NCBI RefSeq assembly: GCF_003461245.1
Contig: NZ_QTWS01000011.1
Location: 1 to 64,000 of the forward strand
Direction of reading: 5' to 3'
Source of the DNA: Blautia sp. AF19-10LB
Lineage (GTDB): Bacteria > Bacillota > Clostridia > Lachnospirales > Lachnospiraceae
DNA length: 64,000 nt
In this document: positions 10,332 to 20,662 of the stretch, piece after piece
How positions within the stretch are numbered: position 1 is the first letter of the stretch
Layout: every line of letters starts with the position of its first letter
The notes under the pieces: generated by a model
What the model saw: only the letters and a program-made list of their open reading frames with translations
Database searches by the model: none
Told to the model about the DNA's origin: nothing
Translations under genes and position numbers: made by a program

Positions 10332-11608
10332 TGGGAAGATCAGAAGACTTATTTGAGCGTGCAGTCAAAAGAATCCCGGGCGGCGTCAACAGCCCGGTAA
10401 GGGCTTATGGTGCGATCGGAATGGCTCCGCGTTTTATCGAGCGTGCAGATGGCTGCTATATTTATGACGTGGATGGAAACAAATACATCGACTACATAGA
10501 TTCCTGGGGACCGATGATCCTCGGCCACAACTTCCCGGCAGTCCGTGAGAGCGTGCTCAAAGCCTGCGAAAACGGGTTAAGCTTCGGCTGTGCGACAGAG
10601 ATCGAGGTCGAGATGGCAGAATTTATCTGCGAGCATATCCCGCATGTGGAGATGGTTCGTATGGTCAATTCCGGTACAGAGGCCGTTATGAGTGCGATCC
10701 GTGCCGCAAGAGGTTTTACAGGAAAAGACAAGATCATCAAATTTGCAGGATGCTATCACGGACACAGTGATGCACTTCTTGTAAGTGCAGGTTCCGGCGT
10801 AATGACCAGCGGAGTTCCGGACAGTGCCGGTGTTCCGAAGGGATGCACCCAGGACACCATGACAGCAGTTTACAATGATCTGGACAGCGTCAGAGCACTT
10901 CTCGAGGAAGCTCCGGATCAGGTTGCGGCCGTGATCGTAGAGGCGGTTGGAGCAAACATGGGCGTTGTCCCGCCGAAGAAAGGATTCCTTGAGGGACTTC
11001 GTACTCTGTGCGACCAGTATGGAACACTTCTTATCTTTGATGAGGTCATCACAGGATTCCGTCTTGCATTTGGCGGGGCAGCAGAATATTTTGGCGTAAA
11101 ACCGGATATGGTTACTTATGGCAAGATCATCGGTGCAGGAATGCCGGTCGGTGCTTACGGCGGAAGAAAAGAGATCATGCAGATGGTTTCCCCGGCCGGT
11201 CCGGTTTACCAGGCAGGTACCTTAAGTGGAAACCCGATCGCCATGGCAGCAGGACTGACACAGCTCAAATATCTTTATGAACATCAGGAAGTTTATAAGG
11301 ATCTGGAAGCAAAAGGTCAGAAACTCTATGGAAGCATGGAAGAGATCCTCAAGGAAACAGGAAGCCCGTACCAGGTAAACCATGTTTCTTCTCTGGGAAG
11401 CATCTTCTTTGCGACAGAGGAAGTAAGGGATTACACTTCTGCAAAAGCTTCCGACACAAAGAAATTCGCAGAGTATTTCCTGCACATGCTGAAAAATGGA
11501 ATCCACCTCGCACCGTCACAGTTCGAGGCAATGTTCCTTTCCACAGCACACAGTGATGCCGTGATTGAGGAAACTCTGGACAAAGTCAGAGGCTTTTTTA
11601 CAAAATAA
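10331..11608 (+). CDS. hemL: Glutamate-1-semialdehyde 2,1-aminomutase
   Basis: Converts the HemA product to 5-aminolevulinate using pyridoxal phosphate. The 425-residue protein is a class III aminotransferase with the PLP lysine K265 in TYGKIIGAGMPVGAYGG, the early segment GGVNSPVRAYG, and the GTEAVMSAIRAAR helix. It ends the tetrapyrrole operon. No hemE, hemN or hemH follows, consistent with a pathway for siroheme or cobalamin. No clear terminator separates it from the LytTR gene 64 bases downstream. Confidence 0.97.
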   Translation: MGRSEDLFERAVKRIPGGVNSPVRAYGAIGMAPRFIERADGCYIYDVDGNKYIDYIDSWGPMILGHNFPAVRESVLKACENGLSFGCATEIEVEMAEFICEHIPHVEMVRMVNSGTEAVMSAIRAARGFTGKDKIIKFAGCYHGHSDALLVSAGSGVMTSGVPDSAGVPKGCTQDTMTAVYNDLDSVRALLEEAPDQVAAVIVEAVGANMGVVPPKKGFLEGLRTLCDQYGTLLIFDEVITGFRLAFGGAAEYFGVKPDMVTYGKIIGAGMPVGAYGGRKEIMQMVSPAGPVYQAGTLSGNPIAMAAGLTQLKYLYEHQEVYKDLEAKGQKLYGSMEEILKETGSPYQVNHVSSLGSIFFATEEVRDYTSAKASDTKKFAEYFLHMLKNGIHLAPSQFEAMFLSTAHSDAVIEETLDKVRGFFTK

Positions 11609-11672
11609 AAACTGAATAAGGATTAGGATCTGTCCGCAGGAACTCATTTTATTTATTTTTGGGAGGGCACTT

Positions 11673-12251
11673 ATGTTTCGGATCGCAGTATGCAGCAGTC
11701 AGACGAACGATAAGAACGAAACCAGCAGGACCATACAGAAATGGATAAAACGAAATATCACAGCAGATGCAGAGCTCTGCCAGGTGGAAAGTGTAGAAGA
11801 ACTTCAGAACATCATGGAAACACAGCCGGATAAGTATAACTTTTGCATTATGGATATGCCTGCCCTTAAGAGTGCTTTTGAGGCGCAGACAGAGCAGAAG
11901 AAGCATCCATTACTGATCCATGGGACAGATTCGATCCGACATATTTTTGTGGAAGATATCATGTATGCAGAGAATTCCCTGCGGCGCATCACTTACACGC
12001 TGTACAACCGGCAGAAGATCATCAGTGTCCGGCGGGCGGGAAGTTTCGAGAGCGCAGTCGGGGAAATTGCAAAGGCACAGGCTTTTATGCAGCCGCACAA
12101 GTCTTTTTTTGTCCAGTTCCGGTACATTTCCGAACTGGGGACAGATCATATCCTGATGGCAGACGGCAAGAAGATCCCGGTAGCACAGAGCCGCCTGGTC
12201 ACGGTACAGAGCAGGTATCTGCATTATCTCACACAAAGAACGAAAGCATGA
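11673..12251 (+). CDS. LytTR-type DNA-binding regulator
   Basis: A 192-residue protein. The C-terminal half (about residues 85-190) fits a LytTR DNA-binding domain: IFVEDIMYAENSLRR, then a sheet and helix with HKSFFVQFRYISEL and DGKKIPVAQSR. The N-terminal 80 residues look like a shortened, degenerate response-regulator receiver (FCIMDMPALKSAF resembles the phosphoacceptor strand), so phosphorylation is uncertain. A GGGAGG site precedes ATG. No histidine kinase is adjacent. It stands immediately before the pilus genes, whose upstream region has a direct repeat of LytTR-site geometry, so it may control them (inference). Confidence 0.82.
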   Translation: MFRIAVCSSQTNDKNETSRTIQKWIKRNITADAELCQVESVEELQNIMETQPDKYNFCIMDMPALKSAFEAQTEQKKHPLLIHGTDSIRHIFVEDIMYAENSLRRITYTLYNRQKIISVRRAGSFESAVGEIAKAQAFMQPHKSFFVQFRYISELGTDHILMADGKKIPVAQSRLVTVQSRYLHYLTQRTKA

Positions 12252-12254
12252 ATA

Positions 12255-12301
12255 AAAACTCCACAGACTGTTTGATAAAAACGGTCTGCGGAGTTTTTTT
12301 A
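12255..12301 (+). terminator. Intrinsic terminator after LytTR gene
   Basis: AACTCCACAGACTG pairs with CGGTCTGCGGAGTT around a short A-rich loop, with one or two mismatches, followed by seven T. It separates the regulator from the pilus operon. Confidence 0.85.
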
Positions 12302-12317
12302 TATGCATATCGTGGTC

Positions 12318-12381
12318 TGCGCAGAAACAAGGCGCAGTGCGCAGAATCAAAGAACAAGAAGTGTATAAAATCTGCTATGAT
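12318..12381 (+). promoter_or_regulatory. Candidate activator direct repeat and -10 box of the pilus operon
   Basis: TGCGCAGAAACAA at 12318-12330 and TGCGCAGAATCAA at 12338-12350 match at 12 of 13 positions and are offset by 20 bases, about two helical turns, as in known LytTR sites. A TATGAT -10 box lies at 12376-12381. The -35 position (12353-12358, AACAAG) is poor, as in activator-dependent promoters. The intervening GGCGCAG gives a third partial copy. Binding by the adjacent LytTR protein is inferred. Confidence 0.5.
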
Positions 12382-12508
12382 AACACTACAGAAGAAAAAG
12401 AGATGCGTGACCGCTTCTTCAGAGTACCTGAATATTTTTTTGGAAAATGCCTGATGAGTTTTTCGGCAGTTCTTTGAAAATCAAACAGCAAAGGAAGGAG
12501 AGGTGGCG

Positions 12509-15500
12509 TTGAACGGTAAAAAAAGAATCACAAAGATACTTGCCATGATAATCTGCCTGATCTTCTGCACCAACCAGGTCGCAGTTTATGGGGCGGAACT
12601 TGTTTCGTTTTCCGATGGGGTGGAAGAGCAGGGAGAGATATCATCTGCAGGCATAGAAGAAATGGGTTCTTCAGAGACAGAAGAGGAGGTATCAGCTGAC
12701 AACAGTCCGGGTGATTCAGAAGGGACGGAGATTTCGGAGGAAGATTTTTTAGATAACAGCACAGAAGAAAATCCACAGGAAATGCAGGGCGATGGATCTG
12801 AAGGTACTGCGGATGCTGCGATTGAAGATGATCTGCAGGACAGTACAGAAGATGTGCAGGAAGAAGTTTCCGATGCGTCAGAAGAACTGTTTCTCTCGGA
12901 AGAAACGCAGGATGTTTTTTCGGCAGGAGCTGACAATATCCCAGTCTATTCATCCGAGATCAGCCAGGATATCTACTGGCAGGACAACAACGAAAGCGCA
13001 CAGGCGGGACGTCTGAGTGCAGACGAGTATGCAGCGTGGTTTTATCAGTACGGCAAGGTGGAGGTGACATATCAGGATTCTGACAAGACACAGAAAACAC
13101 AGATCATGAAGGTGAGTGAACTTCTGGTGAATGGTCAGAGCGGGATCACGATGGAAGATCTTGAGGGAACCGGACATTATGTGATGCATTTTGCACAAGA
13201 TTCACTGAAAGGAAGTCTTTCCGTTACAGGAAGCGATGGCCAACTATTTAATGCGACGATTCAGACGATCACACTTCTCCCGCCGGATCCGGAGACAGAC
13301 AGAGACTATCCACAGGATGATAAGCTGGCACAGAATTATAAGTTTCTGAATATTCCGGACGAGAAAGTGAGGGAGGAATACATCTCTAATAAAAATATCG
13401 GGTTTGGATGGTATTACATCAAAAAGATGGATGTTACTACACATGTAGAGATCCGCTGTGGCGATATGAGCTGTGGCAGTGATCTGACAGATGCAGTACA
13501 AAAGGAACTGTATCTTCAGTATCAGAAAAAGAATCAGGATGTGAACACCATTTCCAGTTCGCTGGAACAGACTCGAAATGCACAGGTAAAAGAACAGAAA
13601 GACGGAAGCAAAGTTGTTTCCATGGATATCACAGTTTCCGGACTGCCGCAGTATCGTATTGACGGCACGGAGATCCTCTATGATATCCGGGAAGGTGATT
13701 CGCAGGATTATCGCCTGAACAGCTATGATCCGGGGGAGGGAGATTATTTTAGCATTGATTACAACAACACAGATCTCTCCAATCATGGCACAGATACTAC
13801 AGCGGTTTATAATGGTGGAACGATCATCCTGACGCGGCGCGGCACGGCTTCCTATCAGGCAGAGAAAGAATGGAAGGATGCGGAGGACTGTACAGAGCGG
13901 TCGGAAGTATCTTTTACCCTGTGGCGTTACAGCGAGCGGGGGGATGCGAGTTACCGGAAGGCATCTCAGGTGAAAAACAAAGAAGGGGATACGCTGAAAT
14001 ATGTGATCCCTGCAAACAGCACTGAAGACAGCCAGAAGATCACGTTCGAATATTTGGCGAATCCCGGAGCAGGAAGTGTATGCCTGACAGAGCAGGAAGC
14101 CCTGCCGAAATATGATCCCGAAGGATATCCCTATGTGTATTTCACACGAGAACGCATGGAGAATAATGGAAAGTATGAGCAGGTTCTCGGGAAGATTACT
14201 TACAAAAAGAATGGAGACTTTGCGATAAAGGATACTCTTCCAGATGGAGTTACCCGTGAAAGCACAGACAAAAGCATCTACAACGACGGCACGGTCAGCA
14301 ACGTTCTCACCGGAACGGTAACGGCTGATTACACTAAAACCTGGCGTGCTCTTGCCTGGCAGGGTGAGCTTACGGATGTGCGGGTAGAATTTGCGCTGCA
14401 GGCCAAACATGTTGAAAGTTATGGAACAGATGATGACCAGTGGTACACAGTACAGGAAAACGGTGCAGATGTGACACAGAGCCTGTCTGGATTCGACGAG
14501 GAAATGACCTCCATGTCCGGAAGCAGAAGCATGCCGAAATATGACAAACTTGGACATGAACTGGAATACCGATGGATAGAGATTGGAGTATATCAGGGAA
14601 ATGATACCACGAATCTGCTTAAGAAAGATGCAGATTCCGGGAATGCTTCGTTTGTCCTGACGCAGAAAAACAAAAAAGTTTCTTATACTTCTTCTGTGGA
14701 AAGTGTGCTTAAGGAAGACGGAAGTTATCATTCCGAGATCGTCAACCGGATAGAGCGAAAGGTAAATTACAAAGTTGTCAAAAAATGGCAGGAGGCCGAA
14801 GGCAACGAGACAGAAGCACCGGAAGATGCGAAGATCACACTGGCACTGCTTCGGCAGGATTCCACCAATCAGGTAAAAGAACTTGGCACACTGACTCTGG
14901 ATGGAGAGAAGGACAGTGTGGAAACACAGATCCAGGATGAAGAAGGGAATGTGATCCGTGCGGCAGAGACAGAAAGCTGGCAGGGGGAATTTCTTGATCT
15001 TCCTCTCTATGATAAGGACGGACGCTGGCACGATTACCTTGTAGTGGAAAAGGACACAGATGCTTATCGTGTCATCTACGGCGAGGTTCAGTTTGATGAA
15101 GAAACTTTAACTTATTACAGGGAGATCATCAACCGTCCAGGTGCTGGGAATTTTCAGTTTATCAATGTCCGGAAGGAATGGATCGACGACAGCGACGCGG
15201 AGCATCGTGGTGACGTGACATTTACAATCTATCAGCGAATCGGAGAAAATGAGTTTCAGGAAATCCAGACAGTGACGCTTAAGGCACTGGATTTCTGGCA
15301 GAAACAGGTGGAGATTCCAACGGATCTTGATCTGAAAAATATCCTGGTGTTGGAAACGTCTGTTTCACATACCAGTAACAACGGAGAAGCAAAAGTCCCC
15401 TGTGATCTGTCATCCAACACTGCCAGAGACTATAGCGGTGAAGAAATGGAACAGATCTGGAAACGCTATCAGGACAGTTCTTCCGCGCAAAATCCGGCGA

Positions 15501-18500
15501 TTTATTATCATTCGGATGAACACTGGTATCGTGTCATGTTCCAGACGAAAAACATCGAGGGGATTTCCTATTATACCATCACAAACCAGAGACTTGGAAG
15601 AATCCTTCTGGATGTGACAAAAGAATGGATCGATGGTGACGGAACCAGAAGGACCGAACTGCGAGAAGCTCTTAAGACGCAGGGACTTGGTCTTTATGCG
15701 AAGCTGATCTGTGACCAGGCAGGTGTGATAGATTATCAGAAAGGGACGATCAACACCGGAACAGGTGAGCACGCTCCTGTTGATGCAGATGGAAAAACAG
15801 TTTCCATGTATCAGGAGATCAGCATTGACACGGCGGTAAAAAATCAGAAATTTTATTTCTATGATCTTCCAAAATACGATGAGAACGGATCTGTCGTTCA
15901 CTATTCCGTGAAAGAAGTCTATGCAAAAAAGACTCCTGACGGCAGTTATCAGGAACTTTCCCTGAATGAATTAAAACAGACCGGGATCACAACAGAATAC
16001 ACTTCCCTTACTTCCAGTAAGTATCAGGTAGGAGATTCCCACACAAAAGACCAGCAGCATTTTTATCTGAGAAACAAACTCAGCGGAACGAAGAAGATCG
16101 TCTTCCACAAGCAGTGGAAGGATCATTATCGTTTCGAAAAAGGCGACCGCCCTGACATTTATCTGAATCTTTATCGTCAGGTGCATGAAGCAGATGGAAG
16201 CGTGAAACTGGAGCTGTTTTACAAAGATCATCTCTGGCGGCCGACAGAAGAAGGAGACAGCCATTATGACTGGACTGTCGATTTTGACAATCTGCCGAAG
16301 TATGATAAGTATGGATATGAAATTTTGTATTATGCGCAGGAAAAAATGCATGTCAACGCCGAGCTTTTTGATTACACAACGGTGGAATATCTTGATCCGG
16401 AAAAAAATCTGATCGGAAATGAGGAGGGATTTTTGGAAGAAGTGACGGAGAACACCCGTCTGGCGCAGCTGTCTGATGGAAGCTGGATTCTTGGTGAGAA
16501 CGGAACTTTTGTCAATCGCTTGAAGGAAGATATTCGAATCGAAGGCAAAAAGATCTGGGGAAATGTCCCGAGAGGTTTTGACAAAGCGGTACTTCCAAAA
16601 GCAACCTTTACCATTTACCAGAAACTGGAAGAAGAAAAGGGAGAAGGCAGCGAATGTGCATCCGTTACGATCAAAGACTGGTCGAAACAGTATGTCAATG
16701 CAGCATACCGTTTTCTTCTGGAATATATGGGTGAAAACTGTAACCGGATCGATACAGATGCAGATGGCAGACAGAAACTGACTGCCGAAAGTGCAGATGG
16801 AACAGATCAGAAACTTCCTCTTTATGATAAGGATGGAAGACGATATTCCTATACAGTCAAAGAAACCATGGAGGGGATACCGAAAGACCGGGAAGGAAAG
16901 GTGTTTTTACAGCCGGAGATCCATAACTTTATGGTAGAGAATTTTTATGAAAGTGAGAAAGGAAATCTCACCGTTAAGAAAATTCTGGAGGCAGAAAAGA
17001 CAGAAGAAGAAAAATATCCTTCTGTAACCTATGTTCTGACCCGTTATTATATGGGAAAAGACGAGAATGGAAAAGATGTACTGAAGCGGGATATATCCTT
17101 CAAAAAGATGTTAACGCTTGATTATAATGAGTTTTCTCCTGTTGGAAAAGATACAGGATTGGCATCCGCAGAAGGAACGTTTGAGGATCTGGAAATTTAT
17201 GCACCAAGTGGCGAGAAATTTCAGTACAGAATTGAAGAGAAAAAAATATCAGAAACTTATGACAGTTACAGTCTTGCCTTTGCAAAGCCGGGAAACCGTG
17301 ACAAAGCTGGCAGACTGATCCGGGGACAGACCGGAGATCAGCTACAGGGAGAAGAAAATCCACAGGAATATAGGGTAGAGAATCTGTATGCTTCGGATGA
17401 TGAAGAAAAAATTCCAGATGCGACGTTTAAGAATGTTCTCAGCGATGACAGAATTGTGATCGAAGGAACCAAAAAATGGGATGACAACAATAACCTTTTT
17501 GGTTTCCGTCCGTCTGTGGATGAATTGAACAGTCAGGGACTTATTTCGTTTGAAGTGATTCGTTATGCAGAGGCACAGCCGGGAATGAGAAATGCTATCG
17601 GAAGTGCACTATATCCATTAAAAGTTGTTGATGAACAGGGACATAAACCATATCAGATTGTCTGGGAAAAAGTGAAAGGAAAAAACGACAGATATCTGTT
17701 TCAGATTACAGGAACAGATGGAGAACTGGAAAAGTATGCACCAAATGGAATACCATGGAAATATGGTATTCGTGAAATATATGCAAGGGACAAAGAAGAT
17801 GGACTTCCGGGTTATCGCGACAATACGAGAGATTACTGGTGTTATTTTTATGGAAAAAAACATTTGCTGAAAGAAGATAAAACTTATGAAGCAGAGGTAG
17901 CAGAGACAACCGTTACCAATCATGTCCGGGTAGTGACTGCACGGATTGAAAAGAGATGGCGTACACTGGATGTGAAGCATAAAGATGCAGAGAATGCAGA
18001 CCAGGTATTTTCTGAAAGACCTGAAAATATCACAGACAAATCAGATATCCGGGAATCTACGGGAGCAGATTATCTGGGATATTACCTGTCATTGCAGTTT
18101 GTATTGCAGGGAAGAGTAAAAGCCTGCTATAACGCGCAGGGAGAAAATGTTGCGCTGGAAGAACCTTCTTCCTGGATGGGACTGAAAGAATTATTTAAAG
18201 GAAGCAGGAAAGAAAAAGGCTTTGCACAGACACGACCGCTTCAGGAAATTCTGAAAAATCTGGTACAGGAGGATGCATCTGTTACAGTATCTGAAGATGG
18301 CGTGAATGTTATTTTGCAGGGGTATATGAAAGATAATACATGCTGGATGCATAAGCTGCAATATCTTCCGAAATATGCAAAAGGTGGAGCTTACAATAAA
18401 GAAGGCTGTTATTATGAACTGGAATACAGGCTATGTGAAGAAAACATTTCTTTCAGGCAGTCGAAGGATGCGGAAATCTTATTTAAAGTGGATTTAAGTA

Positions 18501-20662
18501 AGGCATCACTTTCAGAAACACCAGATGGCATCTTGAATGAGATCATCAGCCGCGGAACAGGAAAATTTGATCCATTTTTTGTGATGGGATTTTTTAGAGG
18601 AACTTCCGGTACGGATTATTCCTATGGAAATCACGAATCAGACAGTTTATCTGTCTGGGCAAATGCATTTCCGGTTACGAGACTGAAAGTGAGTAAGGTA
18701 TGGAATGATACCAGTAACGTGTATGGTACCAGGGTATTAGACAAAAATGGAAACTGGACGGTGAGCTTTGCAGTACAGAGGCGGGCAGTTAAACTGGAAG
18801 CTGGATCAACCTGGAAATCTCCCTGGCAGAATCTGTCTTCCACGGATAAAACAGGAAACAAAACAGAAGTCAGAATCACTTTGAGCGGCGAAGACAATGT
18901 AGAGGCAGAGGACATCAATGAGAAATCAACAGAACTTGGAGGGCTTCCTGTCTATGGTATTGAGAGTATTGACGGAACATATCAGGTGGTTCGATATGAA
19001 TACCGTGCAAGAGAACTTAATACAGATGGAACAATGATTACTGAGCCAGAGGGAGAAACTTCTGTAAATCATGCGTATTCTGGATCTTTTTCAGGTGGGA
19101 TTTATGATGTGGATTATCAGGATGGAAAGAAAAAGAATAATGAGACAGATGGTGACTGGAGATATCGTTATATAACTACAGTTACAAATTCTTTTGATCC
19201 GACCGTGCGCTATGCAGAGAAAAAATGGGATTTGTCCCAAATTCCGGAAAAATTCCGAGATGAATGGAATTGTCCGGAAATCACGTTGGAAATTCAGTAT
19301 CAGAAAGCAGATGGAAGTTATCAGTCTTTCAGCAAGAGGGCAATTGTGGTGCTGAATGGAGAAAAAGATAGTGGAGTAACACAGGATACTTCGAAGGATG
19401 GACTGCTTCCGGCATATGGAGAATACGATTCCTGGAAAGCCATCTGGAAGGGGCTCCCAGAATATATTCCGGGATCTGCCACGATAAAAAAGGATGGAAA
19501 GGATGTCACTGTCTATCACGTCAGAGAAAATCATGGCGGATACTATCAGGAGGAAGAGAAAAATACAGCAGAAGGCAAAGAAAGAAACGGTGAAACGGAA
19601 AAGACGGCGTTTTGCTTTGTTAATACGCCTACAGAGATTCAGGCATCCAAAACTGTAGATCTTGGTGAAACAAAGAAGTTTAACCTAAATGACCGTATCT
19701 TCGGGTTTACACTTACGAATAATGGAAAAGTTCAGGGAACTTATCACGCAGTGATTGCTATGGAAACGGAGAAAGAAAATGGAACAGCAGTAGTAACAAA
19801 AGAGCAGAAAGATATTACTGTTGGCAGGGAATTTTACCTCAAAAACAACCAGACCATAACCATCTATGGACTGCCAATCTACAGGAATAACGATGGAAAA
19901 AACAAGATCACATATTATATAGAAGAAACAGATTCTTCAGGAAAGAAAAAAGAAGATGGAAAGGATTCAGGATATGTACCGGGATTCCGTACCGAAATTG
20001 AAGCAGAAAATACAAACCTTTCTAACTCCGTCAGTGGAAAAAGTGGCGGAGCACAATTTGCAGATACAAAAGAAACACATCCATCATTTGCATTCAGAAA
20101 TATTCTGGAAGGCAGCATTGAAATCATCAAAACAGACGGTACCGGCAAAGCACTTCAAAATGTAGAATTTTTGCTGCAGTACAGAAAAGATGATGGAAAA
20201 ACAGACGAAGACAGTGAAGCGGAATACCGGAATCTGGATGCAACTGTGTGCAGTAACAGAAATCTGGTGCGAAACAACGGTATTGCAAAAACAGATAAAA
20301 ATGGCCGAATTACATTCCGGGGTCTGAAACTGGGTTACAAATATCGCCTGACCGAGATCAGGCCACTTGCAGGAACCCAGGGACTTGAAAATTCGATTAC
20401 GGATATAGAACTTCCAATGCTTCTGAAAACGAAATCTGGAAACGAAATCAAACCAGTAGCAGAAACTCAGGGCAGGTTTGTCTATGTAAAACTGAAATAT
20501 AAGATTTCAAATAATACATTCACAATGCCGATGACCAGCGGAAACGGTTTCTTCTGGCCAGGTATTCTGGGACTTATTGCTACAGGTATCGGAGGTGCGT
20601 TCTGGATCAGCAGTGGAAGCAGAAATAGAAACAGCAAAAAGAAGGGAGAGTATGCAGAATGA
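12509..20662 (+). CDS. Giant Cna-B repeat surface protein, probable pilus tip/adhesin
   Basis: A 2717-residue secreted, wall-anchored protein. A signal peptide (basic start, hydrophobic core, cut near VYG/AE about residue 29) is followed by a Ser/Glu/Asp-rich stretch to about residue 145 and a unique domain to about 440. Then come about 14 Cna-B-like modules, marked by K-x-W strand starts near residues 451, 609, 754, 887, 1036, 1199, 1345, 1488, 1654, 1814, 2062, 2238, 2381 and 2539, most with a recurrent LPKYD..G..Y.Y.V.E segment. The Lys and Glu of such modules normally support isopeptide bonds. The last module resembles SpaA-type domains. The C-terminus has a sorting-like signal, MPMTSG (2673-2678), a hydrophobic helix and a basic tail. 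TTG at 12509 is chosen because AAGGAG ends 8 bases before it; a GTG at 12503 is only 2 bases away. Next to a pilin and two class C sortases, it probably forms the tip or a long stalk. Confidence 0.88.
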   Translation: MNGKKRITKILAMIICLIFCTNQVAVYGAELVSFSDGVEEQGEISSAGIEEMGSSETEEEVSADNSPGDSEGTEISEEDFLDNSTEENPQEMQGDGSEGTADAAIEDDLQDSTEDVQEEVSDASEELFLSEETQDVFSAGADNIPVYSSEISQDIYWQDNNESAQAGRLSADEYAAWFYQYGKVEVTYQDSDKTQKTQIMKVSELLVNGQSGITMEDLEGTGHYVMHFAQDSLKGSLSVTGSDGQLFNATIQTITLLPPDPETDRDYPQDDKLAQNYKFLNIPDEKVREEYISNKNIGFGWYYIKKMDVTTHVEIRCGDMSCGSDLTDAVQKELYLQYQKKNQDVNTISSSLEQTRNAQVKEQKDGSKVVSMDITVSGLPQYRIDGTEILYDIREGDSQDYRLNSYDPGEGDYFSIDYNNTDLSNHGTDTTAVYNGGTIILTRRGTASYQAEKEWKDAEDCTERSEVSFTLWRYSERGDASYRKASQVKNKEGDTLKYVIPANSTEDSQKITFEYLANPGAGSVCLTEQEALPKYDPEGYPYVYFTRERMENNGKYEQVLGKITYKKNGDFAIKDTLPDGVTRESTDKSIYNDGTVSNVLTGTVTADYTKTWRALAWQGELTDVRVEFALQAKHVESYGTDDDQWYTVQENGADVTQSLSGFDEEMTSMSGSRSMPKYDKLGHELEYRWIEIGVYQGNDTTNLLKKDADSGNASFVLTQKNKKVSYTSSVESVLKEDGSYHSEIVNRIERKVNYKVVKKWQEAEGNETEAPEDAKITLALLRQDSTNQVKELGTLTLDGEKDSVETQIQDEEGNVIRAAETESWQGEFLDLPLYDKDGRWHDYLVVEKDTDAYRVIYGEVQFDEETLTYYREIINRPGAGNFQFINVRKEWIDDSDAEHRGDVTFTIYQRIGENEFQEIQTVTLKALDFWQKQVEIPTDLDLKNILVLETSVSHTSNNGEAKVPCDLSSNTARDYSGEEMEQIWKRYQDSSSAQNPAIYYHSDEHWYRVMFQTKNIEGISYYTITNQRLGRILLDVTKEWIDGDGTRRTELREALKTQGLGLYAKLICDQAGVIDYQKGTINTGTGEHAPVDADGKTVSMYQEISIDTAVKNQKFYFYDLPKYDENGSVVHYSVKEVYAKKTPDGSYQELSLNELKQTGITTEYTSLTSSKYQVGDSHTKDQQHFYLRNKLSGTKKIVFHKQWKDHYRFEKGDRPDIYLNLYRQVHEADGSVKLELFYKDHLWRPTEEGDSHYDWTVDFDNLPKYDKYGYEILYYAQEKMHVNAELFDYTTVEYLDPEKNLIGNEEGFLEEVTENTRLAQLSDGSWILGENGTFVNRLKEDIRIEGKKIWGNVPRGFDKAVLPKATFTIYQKLEEEKGEGSECASVTIKDWSKQYVNAAYRFLLEYMGENCNRIDTDADGRQKLTAESADGTDQKLPLYDKDGRRYSYTVKETMEGIPKDREGKVFLQPEIHNFMVENFYESEKGNLTVKKILEAEKTEEEKYPSVTYVLTRYYMGKDENGKDVLKRDISFKKMLTLDYNEFSPVGKDTGLASAEGTFEDLEIYAPSGEKFQYRIEEKKISETYDSYSLAFAKPGNRDKAGRLIRGQTGDQLQGEENPQEYRVENLYASDDEEKIPDATFKNVLSDDRIVIEGTKKWDDNNNLFGFRPSVDELNSQGLISFEVIRYAEAQPGMRNAIGSALYPLKVVDEQGHKPYQIVWEKVKGKNDRYLFQITGTDGELEKYAPNGIPWKYGIREIYARDKEDGLPGYRDNTRDYWCYFYGKKHLLKEDKTYEAEVAETTVTNHVRVVTARIEKRWRTLDVKHKDAENADQVFSERPENITDKSDIRESTGADYLGYYLSLQFVLQGRVKACYNAQGENVALEEPSSWMGLKELFKGSRKEKGFAQTRPLQEILKNLVQEDASVTVSEDGVNVILQGYMKDNTCWMHKLQYLPKYAKGGAYNKEGCYYELEYRLCEENISFRQSKDAEILFKVDLSKASLSETPDGILNEIISRGTGKFDPFFVMGFFRGTSGTDYSYGNHESDSLSVWANAFPVTRLKVSKVWNDTSNVYGTRVLDKNGNWTVSFAVQRRAVKLEAGSTWKSPWQNLSSTDKTGNKTEVRITLSGEDNVEAEDINEKSTELGGLPVYGIESIDGTYQVVRYEYRARELNTDGTMITEPEGETSVNHAYSGSFSGGIYDVDYQDGKKKNNETDGDWRYRYITTVTNSFDPTVRYAEKKWDLSQIPEKFRDEWNCPEITLEIQYQKADGSYQSFSKRAIVVLNGEKDSGVTQDTSKDGLLPAYGEYDSWKAIWKGLPEYIPGSATIKKDGKDVTVYHVRENHGGYYQEEEKNTAEGKERNGETEKTAFCFVNTPTEIQASKTVDLGETKKFNLNDRIFGFTLTNNGKVQGTYHAVIAMETEKENGTAVVTKEQKDITVGREFYLKNNQTITIYGLPIYRNNDGKNKITYYIEETDSSGKKKEDGKDSGYVPGFRTEIEAENTNLSNSVSGKSGGAQFADTKETHPSFAFRNILEGSIEIIKTDGTGKALQNVEFLLQYRKDDGKTDEDSEAEYRNLDATVCSNRNLVRNNGIAKTDKNGRITFRGLKLGYKYRLTEIRPLAGTQGLENSITDIELPMLLKTKSGNEIKPVAETQGRFVYVKLKYKISNNTFTMPMTSGNGFFWPGILGLIATGIGGAFWISSGSRNRNSKKKGEYAE

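Noticed and set aside
12503..12508. GTG start for the giant Cna-B protein
   Set aside because: Only 2 bases after the AAGGAG site; the TTG at 12509 has normal spacing.
13244..15031. Long open frame on the minus strand (about 595 codons)
   Set aside because: Antisense to the Cna-B repeat gene, low-complexity composition and no start signal; the plus-strand frame is clearly coding.
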